Under the pieces are notes generated by a model. That model saw nothing but the letters and a program-made list of their open reading frames with translations, made no database searches and was not told the origin of the DNA. The translations under genes were made by a program, and so were the position numbers. A stretch of 18,271 bases of DNA from JANXPZ01 sp033853925 (lineage in GTDB: Bacteria; Eisenbacteria; RBG-16-71-46): NCBI GenBank assembly GCA_033853925.1, contig JAWOLC010000102.1, forward strand, positions 1 to 18,271, in the 5' to 3' direction. Below, in pieces: positions 1 to 6,830 of this stretch; position 1 is the first letter of the stretch, and every line of letters begins with the position of its first letter.

Positions 1-45
1 GAGCCGATCCTCGAGCCCCGCCCGGCGAGCGCGGGGAACGGCTGC

Positions 46-51
46 TACACT
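46..51 (+). promoter_or_regulatory. Possible -10 box of the first gene
   Basis: TACACT lies 21 nt before the GTG at 73 in otherwise GC-rich DNA and matches the sigma70 -10 consensus at four of six positions. No convincing -35 box is visible, and the window begins too close upstream to judge context. It resembles other TA-containing words found before genes in this window (TAGAAT, TAGACT, TACCAT). Confidence 0.2.
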
Positions 52-72
52 GGTGGCCCGAAACGACTCCCG

Positions 73-537
73 GTGTCGCTGCTCAAACCCGTGACCTTCG
101 CGCTGTTGGCCGCCTCCTGTGGGCACGACACGCGGGAGCCAACCGAGGTAGACGTGCGCGTCGTCTACGTCTCACGGCTGCCGGCGGGCTGTCCGGACGA
201 GGCCAACCCCTGCTACCCCCTGTGCGTGCACCACAACGCGCCGGCGGGGCTGCCGGCGGTCGTGCCGCTGTGGGGAGCGGAGACGGTCCGGCTCACGGAG
301 AACGAGGGCGGCCGGTACGAAGGCATCCTTCCGTCGGTCCCGACGAACACGACCCTCCGCCTCTACGGGCGGGACATCGGGATGTGCTGCGTGGACGCCT
401 GCACCTACCCGCCCGTCCTGGGGGACATCCTGCTCGACGGGACGAAGCTGACGAAAGTCGTCGGCGACGGGCTCCCGGCCGGGCTCACGGCGGCCCTCGA
501 GTTCTCGGTGACCGGCGGCGGGGCGATCCGCCAGTAG
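73..537 (+). CDS. Small cysteine-rich putative lipoprotein, function unknown
   Basis: I do not recognise the family. The GTG-started protein has 154 residues. Its N-terminus looks like a short lipoprotein signal: a hydrophobic stretch around residues 7-14, then a lipobox-like A-A-S-C with Cys16 as the lipidated residue. Lgt, encoded at 10746, would be the modifying enzyme. After Cys16 there are seven more cysteines in two clusters, a GCPDEANPCYPLC stretch near residues 39-51 and an MCCVDAC stretch in the second half. Such spacing suggests disulfide bonds or metal binding outside the cytoplasm. The rest looks like a small beta-rich domain without a recognisable catalytic motif. No strong ribosome-binding site precedes the GTG, so the start is uncertain. 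The gene converges on the BNR-repeat gene, and its stop codon lies inside a hairpin. Confidence 0.6.
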   Translation: MSLLKPVTFALLAASCGHDTREPTEVDVRVVYVSRLPAGCPDEANPCYPLCVHHNAPAGLPAVVPLWGAETVRLTENEGGRYEGILPSVPTNTTLRLYGRDIGMCCVDACTYPPVLGDILLDGTKLTKVVGDGLPAGLTAALEFSVTGGGAIRQ

Positions 538-550
538 CGGACCGCCCCGC
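518..550. terminator. Hairpin between convergent genes
   Basis: An 8-bp stem (518-525 with 543-550) continues, after one A/C mismatch, into a 5-bp stem (527-531 with 537-541), with a 5-nt loop at 532-536. It overlaps the stop codon of the upstream gene (535-537) and lies just outside the stop of the opposing gene (557-559), a position suited to a bidirectional terminator. There is no clear U-tract on either side. Confidence 0.5.
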
Positions 551-556
551 TCGGTC

Positions 557-3500
557 TCACTCCTTCGTCCAGGTCGGCACGCGGCCGGGGGTCCAGGGCG
601 CGCCCGCGCTCTCGGCCTTCTCCTCGAGCAGCCGCAGGTCCGTCTCCACGAGCGTACGCAGCTTCGCGAGCACCGGCCCGAACTGGACGGCCGCGATGTC
701 GTAGGTCTCGCGGTGCGTCTGCGTCGGCCCCGAGGTACAGAACCAGGTCCCGCCCACGACCTGCTGCACCCGGTCCTGGATCGAGGGCGGCACCGGCTCG
801 TTCTCCTCCGCCTTCACCTGGTCGCCGGTGAGCGCCACCTGCAGGTCCTTGAGCCGCGACTCGATCGCCCGCGCCTGGTCGGCCAGCGCCCGATCCGCCG
901 CCGGCGTGTCCTCCAGGGCCTTCTTCAGGAGATCGAGGTGCGCCTGCGCCTCCTTCGCGCTGGCGATCGCCCCCAGCACCGCCCGCTGGAGCCGCGCCAC
1001 CTTGCGCTCGAAGGCCAGCGCCGTGCCGCGGTCCTCCGGCGGCAGGGCGGCGGTCCCGATCGTCGCGACCGAGAACTTCACCGGCCCGGCCAGCGGCGTG
1101 ACCTTGCCCTCCTGCCGCTTCTCCAGCCGGACCAGGTACTCCCCCGGCGCCACCAGCGGCCCCACCGGCGCCCGCTCCCAGGGCGCCAGCTCCGGAGGCT
1201 TGGCGAGCGAGGTCGGGTTCGCGGCCGCGTAGCGCAGGTCCCAGGCCACGCGGTGGAAGCCGGCGCCCACGGGGCCCTCCACCCGCCGCACCACGTTCCC
1301 GTCCACGTCCGTCACGGTCAGGAGGATCGCCGGGCTCTCCTCGCGCGCCTCCGCCCGCAGCTCGTCCCACGGCGGGTAGAAGACGTCGCCGCCCTTCTTG
1401 GCGATCGCCGCCTCCTTCTCGTCGCGCGCCTCCTTGCGGGTCTTGATCTCCTCGCGGAGGTAGTAGGTGAAGATCGCGCCGAACGGCGGATTGGGCGCGG
1501 TGAAGAACGCGTCGCCCTGCTGGCTCTTGCCCGGGCCGCCGAGCGGGCTCGACTCGACGTAGGCCCAGGCGGGGCGCACCGGCAGGAGGGCCGCTTCCTG
1601 CGCCAGCAGGCGGCCGTCGGCCTGGCGCAGGGGCGAATAGTCGTCGAGGACGTAGAACCCGCGCCCGAAGGTGGCCACGACGAGGTCGTTCTCCCGCTTC
1701 TGGATGGCGATGTCCTTGACGCACTGCACGGGGATGCCGCCCTTGAGCTGCACCCACCTGCGCCCGCCTTCCCCGCTGAAGAACACGCCGAACTCCGTGC
1801 CGACGAAGAGGAGGTCGGGCTTCACCGGGTCCTCGACCAGCACCCAGACCGAGCCGCGCGCCGGCAGGTCGCCGGCGATCGCGGTCCAGCTCCGGCCCAG
1901 GTCGCGGCTCTTCAGCACGTAGGGCCTGAAGTCCCCCTCCTTGTGGTTGTCGAACGTCGCGTACACCGTGTTCGCGTCGTGCGCCGAGGGCGTGAGGCGC
2001 GAGACGTAGCTCATCTCCGGCACGCCGGGGAACCTGTCGGCCCGGCGCCAGCTCTTGCCTCCGTCCTCGCTGATCTGCACCAGGCCGTCGTCCGTGCCCA
2101 CGAACAGCAGCCCCTCCTTGAGGGGCGACTCGGCCAGGGCGACGATGTTGCCGTAGAAGGAGGTGGACGCGTTCTTGGCCACCGCGTCGACGCTCCACAC
2201 CCGCCCCATCAGCTTCAGCTTGTTGCGGTCGATCTGCCGGGTGAGGTCGGGGCTCACCGCCTGCCACGACTGCCCGCGGTCGTCGCTGCGGAAGAGCCGC
2301 TGCGCCGCGAAGTACAGGCGCGTGTGCACATGCGGGCTGATGATGAGCGGCGAGTCCCAGTTCCAGCGGAGCGGCGTGCCGTCCGCGCCCGGCTGCGGCT
2401 GGATGTCCGTCTCCTCGCCGGTGAGGCGGTCGTAGCGGATGAGCACGCCGTACTGCGACTGCGAGTAGACGACGTTCGGATCCTCGGGGTCCACCTGGCT
2501 CTGGAAGCCGTCGCCGCCGGTGGTGACGAACCAGTCCTGGTTCCTGATGCCCTGGTTCGTCCGCGTGCGGGACGGGCCGCCGAGGCTGTTGTTGTCCTGC
2601 GTTCCGCCGTAGACGTTGTAGATGGGAACGGCGTCGTCCACGCAGACCTTGTAGAACTGGGTCACCGGCAGATTGGCGAAAAAGCGCCAGGTGGCGCCGC
2701 GGTCGTAGCTGTCGTAGAGGCCGCCGTCGCAGCCGGCGATCAGGTGCTTGGTGTCGGCGGGGTCGATCCACAGCGCGTGGTTGTCGACGTGCTTCCACTT
2801 CTCCCCCACCTTCCGCCAGCTCTTGCCCCCGTCCTCGCTCACCATCATCCAGACGTCCATGGAGTAGACCCGGCCCACGTTCTTCGGGTCGGGGATCAGC
2901 TCCTGGTAGTACTGCGCGGCGCCCGACACGTAGTCGTTCGTCTTCACCCAGGTCCCGCCCGCGTCGTCCGAGCGGTAGGTCCCGGCCGCCTTCTTGTCGG
3001 AGGCCTCGACCACGGCGTAGACCACGTCGGGATCGGCCGGCGAGACGCAGAGGCCGATGCGCCCCAGGTCTCCCTTGGGCAGCCCGTTCTTGAGCCTCTT
3101 CCAGGTCGCGCCCGCGTCCGCGGACTTGTAGATCCCGCTCTCCGGGCCGCCGTCGATCATGCCCCAGACGTGGCGGCGGCGCTGGTACGAGACGGCGTAC
3201 AGCACGTCCGGGTCGCGCGGATCGCACCACACGTCGGTGACCCCGGTGCGCGGGCTGATCTCGAGCGACTTCCTCCAGCTCCGGCCCCCGTCCACGCTCT
3301 TGTACAGACCCCGGTCCCCGCCGTCGGCCCACAGCGGCCCCTGCGCCGCCACGTACACGATGGCGGGATTGCGCGGGTCGAGCAGGATCTTGCTCACGTG
3401 CTCCGAGGTCTTGAGCCCGACGTTCTCCCAGTGGCTGCCGCCGTCCACCGATTTGTAGACCCCGTCGCCGTAGCCCACGCTGCGCTGGCTGTTGTTCTCG

Positions 3501-3871
3501 CCCGTTCCCACCCAGACGGTGAGCGGGTCCTTGGGGTCCACGGTCACGCAGCCGATGGAGTAGGAGGCCTGGTCGTCGAAGACGGGCGTCCAGGTGATGC
3601 CCGCGTTCACCGTCTTCCACACGCCGCCGCAGGCCACGGCCACGTACCAGGTGGAGCGGTCGGTCGGATGCACGGCCAGATCGATGATGCGCCCCGAGTT
3701 CAGGGCCGGGCCGATGCCGCGAAGCGCGAGCCCGGTGAAGGTCTCCGCCTTCATCAGGGTGTCGGCGCGGGCGCCGCTCCTCGCCCCGGGCGCGGGGCCC
3801 TGGGCCCCGGCCACGCCGGGAACGGCCGCCAGGAACAGGATGATCAGAAACGAGGCAAGGGATCGTCTCAT
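557..3871 (-). CDS. Secreted BNR/Asp-box repeat (sortilin-like beta-propeller) protein
   Basis: This 1,104-residue exported protein probably folds mainly as beta-propellers. A typical signal peptide, MRRSLASFLIILFLAAVPGV then AGAQ, opens the protein. About ten Asp-box motifs (S-x-D-x-G-x-x-W) follow, for example near residues 141-148, 192-199 and 250-257, with others such as SEDGGKSW, SYDRGATW, SDDRGQSW and SRDLGRSW further along. The C-terminal third lacks Asp boxes and contains a helical, charged stretch. Similar large 'WD40/YVTN/BNR-like' or 'sortilin N-terminal' proteins are frequent in Acidobacteriota and Gemmatimonadota. They are often annotated as glycosyl hydrolases by repeat similarity alone, and no sialidase catalytic set is evident, so the substrate is unknown. 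I chose the ATG at 3871 because it begins the signal peptide and follows GGGAGAAGG; an in-frame ATG at 3931 would add 20 non-hydrophobic residues. The gene is divergent from feoB. Confidence 0.9.
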   Translation of the reverse strand: MRRSLASFLIILFLAAVPGVAGAQGPAPGARSGARADTLMKAETFTGLALRGIGPALNSGRIIDLAVHPTDRSTWYVAVACGGVWKTVNAGITWTPVFDDQASYSIGCVTVDPKDPLTVWVGTGENNSQRSVGYGDGVYKSVDGGSHWENVGLKTSEHVSKILLDPRNPAIVYVAAQGPLWADGGDRGLYKSVDGGRSWRKSLEISPRTGVTDVWCDPRDPDVLYAVSYQRRRHVWGMIDGGPESGIYKSADAGATWKRLKNGLPKGDLGRIGLCVSPADPDVVYAVVEASDKKAAGTYRSDDAGGTWVKTNDYVSGAAQYYQELIPDPKNVGRVYSMDVWMMVSEDGGKSWRKVGEKWKHVDNHALWIDPADTKHLIAGCDGGLYDSYDRGATWRFFANLPVTQFYKVCVDDAVPIYNVYGGTQDNNSLGGPSRTRTNQGIRNQDWFVTTGGDGFQSQVDPEDPNVVYSQSQYGVLIRYDRLTGEETDIQPQPGADGTPLRWNWDSPLIISPHVHTRLYFAAQRLFRSDDRGQSWQAVSPDLTRQIDRNKLKLMGRVWSVDAVAKNASTSFYGNIVALAESPLKEGLLFVGTDDGLVQISEDGGKSWRRADRFPGVPEMSYVSRLTPSAHDANTVYATFDNHKEGDFRPYVLKSRDLGRSWTAIAGDLPARGSVWVLVEDPVKPDLLFVGTEFGVFFSGEGGRRWVQLKGGIPVQCVKDIAIQKRENDLVVATFGRGFYVLDDYSPLRQADGRLLAQEAALLPVRPAWAYVESSPLGGPGKSQQGDAFFTAPNPPFGAIFTYYLREEIKTRKEARDEKEAAIAKKGGDVFYPPWDELRAEAREESPAILLTVTDVDGNVVRRVEGPVGAGFHRVAWDLRYAAANPTSLAKPPELAPWERAPVGPLVAPGEYLVRLEKRQEGKVTPLAGPVKFSVATIGTAALPPEDRGTALAFERKVARLQRAVLGAIASAKEAQAHLDLLKKALEDTPAADRALADQARAIESRLKDLQVALTGDQVKAEENEPVPPSIQDRVQQVVGGTWFCTSGPTQTHRETYDIAAVQFGPVLAKLRTLVETDLRLLEEKAESAGAPWTPGRVPTWTKE

Positions 3872-4283
3872 CGTCCTTCTCCCACCTTGCGAGTCGAAGG
3901 TTGGCGCGCCTCGCGGCGCGCGGGCGGGCACAGACGGCCGGCATTCTAGGCGAACAGCCGGCCCCGGGGAACGCTGCGGCCGGACCAGAGCGGCGAAACG
4001 GGGGCACCAGCGCGAGGGGAGCGCGGGTGCGGACCCACCGGCAGCGCGGGCCGGCGGGTGCGGCGAGGCTCGGGCCCCGGTGCCCCCCTCGATATCCCGC
4101 CCCGCGCGCTGACGCCCCGGTCGCCTTGGCTTCCCCTCGCGCCCCGGACGTGATTAGATATTTGGCCCACTCGGCGGCCCGGTCGCGGCCGAAGCCCCCG
4201 GGTCTCGTCCGAGTGATCGCCGGGAGCCGCGGGCGAACTCGAGACGGAGCCCAGCCCAGGACAGGAGCCCGACGCGACCGGCC
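3872..4283. other. Divergent intergenic region upstream of feoB
   Basis: This 412-bp gap separates the divergent BNR-repeat and feoB genes. The minus-strand word CTAGAATGC (3941-3949) contains a -10-like TAGAAT suited to the BNR gene. An AT-rich patch, TGATTAGATATTT (4151-4163), stands out in very GC-rich surroundings and could be the core of a feoB promoter, about 120 nt before the start codon. I looked for a Fur-type palindrome and saw none. The short open frames here have compositions expected by chance at this GC content. No convincing RNA gene is visible. Confidence 0.4.
3941..3949 (-). promoter_or_regulatory. -10-like word CTAGAATGC before the BNR-repeat gene
   Basis: On the minus strand the TAGAAT hexamer (3948 to 3943) matches the sigma70 -10 consensus at five of six positions and would give a leader of about 65 nt before the ATG at 3871. 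Seventeen bases upstream lies TTCCCC, a poor -35. The same 9-mer occurs before the lgt and dehydrogenase genes. Confidence 0.4.
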
Positions 4284-6227
4284 ATGAGCCTCGCCCCCAC
4301 CGACGATCCCGCCCGCGACGGCCCGCCGACCATCCTGGTCGGCAACCCCAACGTGGGGAAGAGCGCCCTGTTCAGCGCGCTCACGGGCCGCTACGTCGAG
4401 GTGTCCAACTTCCCGGGGACCACGGTGGAGGTGAGCACGGGGCGCGCGGGCGACCTGCCTCTGATCGACACGCCCGGCATCCACTCGCTGCACGCCCGCT
4501 CGGACGACGAGCGCGTCACCCGGGACATCCTGCTCGGGACCTCCGCCGGGCGCATCGTCCAGGTCGCGGACGCTCGCAACCTGCGCCGCAGCCTGCTGCT
4601 CACCATGCAGCTCGCCGAGCTGGGCCGGCCCTTCGTGCTCGACGTGAACATGGTGGACGAGGCGCAGGTCCGCGGAATGGAGGTGGACGTCGAGCGCCTC
4701 GGCCGCGCCCTCGACGCGCCGGTGGTGTCCACCGTGGCGGTGCGCGGCGAGGGGATCGGCGAGCTGAGCGACCGCCTCGCCGGCGCCCGCCCCCTGGGCC
4801 ACCGGGTCGCCTTCGAGCGCCCGATCGAGGAGGCGGTCGAGCGCCTCCTGCCCCTGCTCGAGAGCGTGGACGGCGATGCGCGCGCCGTCGCCCTCATGAT
4901 CCTGGCGGGGGACCACGAGCTGATCGCGCGCTACGGCGGGGCGCGGCGGAGCGAGATCGAGGGCGTGGTGGCCGGCGCCGCCGCGCACTACCGCAAGCCG
5001 CTCGGCTTCGCCCTCACCGAGCAGCGCCTGCGCCACGTGGATCGGCTGCTGGCGGACGTGGTGCGGCACCCCGCGAGCCCGCGTTCCCACCCCGGCGACA
5101 GCCTCGGCCGCCTGGCGCTGCATCCGCTCTGGGGCGTGGCCGTGCTGCTCGTGGTGCTGGCCGCCGTCTACCTCTTCGTGGGCCGGCTGGGCGCCGGCGT
5201 GCTCGTGGGCTGGATGGAGAGCGTGGTCTTCGGCCGGGGCATCGACCCGCTCGCCGTGAGCCTGGCGAGCCACGTCCCCGTGCCCCTCGTGCGCGACCTG
5301 CTCGTGGGGCCGTACGGCCTCGTCACGATGGCGCTCTCCTACGGCATCGCCATCGTGATGCCCATCGTGCTCACCTTCTTCGTGGCCTTCGGGCTGCTCG
5401 AGGACTCGGGCTACCTGCCGCGGCTCGCGGTGATGATGGATCGACCGTTCAAGGCGATGGGCCTGAACGGCAAGGCCGTGCTCCCCATGGTGCTGGGCCT
5501 GGGCTGCGACACGATGGCGACGATGACCACGCGCATCCTCGAGACCCGCAAGGACCGGCTCATGGTCACGCTGCTCCTCGCGCTCGGCGTCCCTTGCTCG
5601 GCCCAGCTCGGGGTCATCATGGGCATGATCGCCTACCTCCCGCCCGCGGCCGTGGCGGTCTGGGGCGCGGTGATCGTGGCCGTCATGTTCGCGGTCGGCT
5701 GGGCCGCCTCCCGGCTCATCCCCGGCCGCCGCTCCGACTTCATCCTCGAGCTGCCGCCCATCCGCCTGCCGCAGCTGGGGAACATCGTGGTCAAGACCGT
5801 GGCCCGCCTGGAGTGGTACCTGAAGGAGGTGCTGCCCCTCTTCGTGCTCGGCACGCTGCTCCTCTTCGCTCTCGACCGCACCGGCGCCCTGCGCCTGCTG
5901 GAGCGCTGGGCCGCGCCCCTCGTGGAGGGCGGGCTCGGCCTGCCGCGGGCCACGACCGCCGCCTTCATCGTCGGCTTCCTGCGCCGCGACTACGGCGCCG
6001 CCGGCCTCTTCACCCTGGCGCGCGCCGGCGCGCTGAGCGTGCCGCAGGTGCTCGTCAGCCTGGTCGTCGTGACGCTCTTCGTGCCCTGCGTCGCCAACGT
6101 GCTGGTCATCGTCCGCGAGCACGGCGCCAAGGTCGGCGCCTGGGTCGTGGGCTTCGTCTTCCCCTTCGCCTTCGCCGTGGGCGTGCTGCTCCACTTCGGC
6201 ATGCTCGCCCTCGGCGTTCACTTCTGA
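4284..6227 (+). CDS. feoB: Ferrous iron transport protein B
   Basis: FeoB is the inner-membrane Fe(II) transporter with a cytoplasmic GTPase domain. The 647-residue product has G1 GNPNVGKS (20-27), a G2 region NFPGTT (42-47), G3 DTPG (62-65), G4 NMVD and a G5-like stretch near residue 155. A helical linker and about eight hydrophobic segments from residue 275 onward follow. The Gate motifs keep cysteines at C408 (GLGC), C438 (VPCSAQ) and C602 (FVPCVAN), but the residues after C408 read DTMATM rather than the N-V-P-A-x-M type of enterobacterial FeoB. It is shorter than the roughly 770-residue E. coli protein. The ATG at 4284 sits just before the GTPase domain; AGGAG (4263-4267) is too distant for a standard ribosome-binding site. 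A Cys-rich gene and feoA follow immediately, so this is a feo operon. Confidence 0.96.
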   Translation: MSLAPTDDPARDGPPTILVGNPNVGKSALFSALTGRYVEVSNFPGTTVEVSTGRAGDLPLIDTPGIHSLHARSDDERVTRDILLGTSAGRIVQVADARNLRRSLLLTMQLAELGRPFVLDVNMVDEAQVRGMEVDVERLGRALDAPVVSTVAVRGEGIGELSDRLAGARPLGHRVAFERPIEEAVERLLPLLESVDGDARAVALMILAGDHELIARYGGARRSEIEGVVAGAAAHYRKPLGFALTEQRLRHVDRLLADVVRHPASPRSHPGDSLGRLALHPLWGVAVLLVVLAAVYLFVGRLGAGVLVGWMESVVFGRGIDPLAVSLASHVPVPLVRDLLVGPYGLVTMALSYGIAIVMPIVLTFFVAFGLLEDSGYLPRLAVMMDRPFKAMGLNGKAVLPMVLGLGCDTMATMTTRILETRKDRLMVTLLLALGVPCSAQLGVIMGMIAYLPPAAVAVWGAVIVAVMFAVGWAASRLIPGRRSDFILELPPIRLPQLGNIVVKTVARLEWYLKEVLPLFVLGTLLLFALDRTGALRLLERWAAPLVEGGLGLPRATTAAFIVGFLRRDYGAAGLFTLARAGALSVPQVLVSLVVVTLFVPCVANVLVIVREHGAKVGAWVVGFVFPFAFAVGVLLHFGMLALGVHF

Positions 6228-6228
6228 G

Positions 6229-6447
6229 GTGCCCGTGCACTGTCCTCTCTGCGGCCACGAATTCGACGAGAGCGATCGCGCCTGCGTCGCCTCGTGCCCG
6301 ATGGCCTCGCTCCAGGGCTGCCACCTCGTCTGCTGCCCGCAGTGCGGTTACCAGATGGTGGACGAGAGCAAGTCGGGGATCGCCCGGCTGCTGCGCAAGG
6401 TCTTCCCCGCCACGCCCCAGGGCGGGGCGAGGGAGCCCGGGGCATGA
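6229..6447 (+). CDS. 72-aa Cys-rich zinc-ribbon-like protein of the feo operon
   Basis: The GTG start lies one base after the feoB stop, so translation is probably coupled. The 72-residue product has eight cysteines: C5, C8, C19, C23, C31, C35, C36 and C39. Two CPxCG knuckles (C5-P-L-C-G and C36-P-Q-C-G) are the standard frame of a zinc ribbon. The inner set C19-x3-C23-x7-C31-x3-C35 could bind a second metal or an iron-sulfur cluster. A basic amphipathic helix (about residues 48-59, SGIARLLRKVF) and a Gly/Pro tail follow. Placement between feoB and feoA implies a role in Fe(II) uptake, for example as a sensor, chaperone or FeoC-like regulator. That role is inference, since there is no winged-helix FeoC sequence here. 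A start at the GTG at 6235 is also possible. Confidence 0.8.
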   Translation: MPVHCPLCGHEFDESDRACVASCPMASLQGCHLVCCPQCGYQMVDESKSGIARLLRKVFPATPQGGAREPGA

Positions 6448-6514
6448 GCCGGGCGCGGAGGCGGACCCGGCGCCCGGCGCGGTCCGTGGCGGGGCGGCGT
6501 GTCGAGGCGCGGGC

Positions 6515-6745
6515 ATGACGCGGGTCGTGCCGCTCCACCGGCTGAAGCCCGGCCAGCGCGCCCTGGTCGTCGAGCTGAGGTCCGAGAGCGCGGCGCGCCT
6601 CGACCGCCTGGGCGCGCTCGGCCTGATGCCCGGCACCTGGATCGTGGTGCAGCAGCGCACGCCCGCCCTGGTGCTGCGCGTCGGCGAGACCGAGGTCTCG
6701 GTGGACCGCAGCGTGGCCGAAGAAATTCTGGTGCGCACCGCTTGA
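6515..6745 (+). CDS. feoA: Ferrous iron transport protein A
   Basis: FeoA is a small cytoplasmic SH3-like protein that works with FeoB in Fe(II) uptake. The 76-residue product fits the family: an N-terminal LHRLKPGQRALVVEL strand region, the core RLDRLGALGLMPGTWIVVQQ, and a C-terminal strand and helix ending with SVDRSVAEEILV, which corresponds to the usual A-x-x-I-x-V ending. The ATG at 6515 follows a modest GAGG about 8 nt upstream. It lies 67 nt after the stop of the Cys-rich gene; that gap is spanned by a 24-codon open frame that overlaps both neighbours by ATGA. It is the third gene of the feo operon. Confidence 0.93.
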   Translation: MTRVVPLHRLKPGQRALVVELRSESAARLDRLGALGLMPGTWIVVQQRTPALVLRVGETEVSVDRSVAEEILVRTA

Positions 6746-6771
6746 GCCCCCATGCCGCGGGCCTGTACTCT
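6742..6771 (+). promoter_or_regulatory. Weak promoter candidate before the PLP-enzyme gene
   Basis: TTGAGC (6742-6747, overlapping the feoA stop) and TACTCT (6766-6771) are separated by 18 bp and match the sigma70 boxes at four and three of six positions. A transcript from here would carry a leader of about 50 nt before the ATG at 6831. Co-transcription with the feo genes is equally possible. Confidence 0.2.
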
Positions 6772-6830
6772 TGTGGAGTGAGCGTCCCCGTCCATTCCAG
6801 GCCGACGACCCCCTTCGTGGAGAGGCCGCG

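Noticed and set aside
557..3871. Annotation of the BNR-repeat protein as a sialidase or glycosyl hydrolase
   Set aside because: Asp boxes are structural and occur in many non-enzymatic propellers. I could not find the arginine triad, Tyr/Glu pair and Asp expected of a sialidase.
713..3949. Plus-strand open frame of about 1,078 codons
   Set aside because: It is antisense to the BNR-repeat gene, which has clear Asp boxes and a signal peptide. The product is a low-complexity Arg/Val/His/Pro mix.
405..6221. Minus-strand open frame of about 1,938 codons
   Set aside because: It runs antisense through feoB and in another frame through the BNR-repeat gene. Its product is a compositionally biased His/Arg/Glu/Gly string without domains, the expected mirror of GC-rich codon usage.
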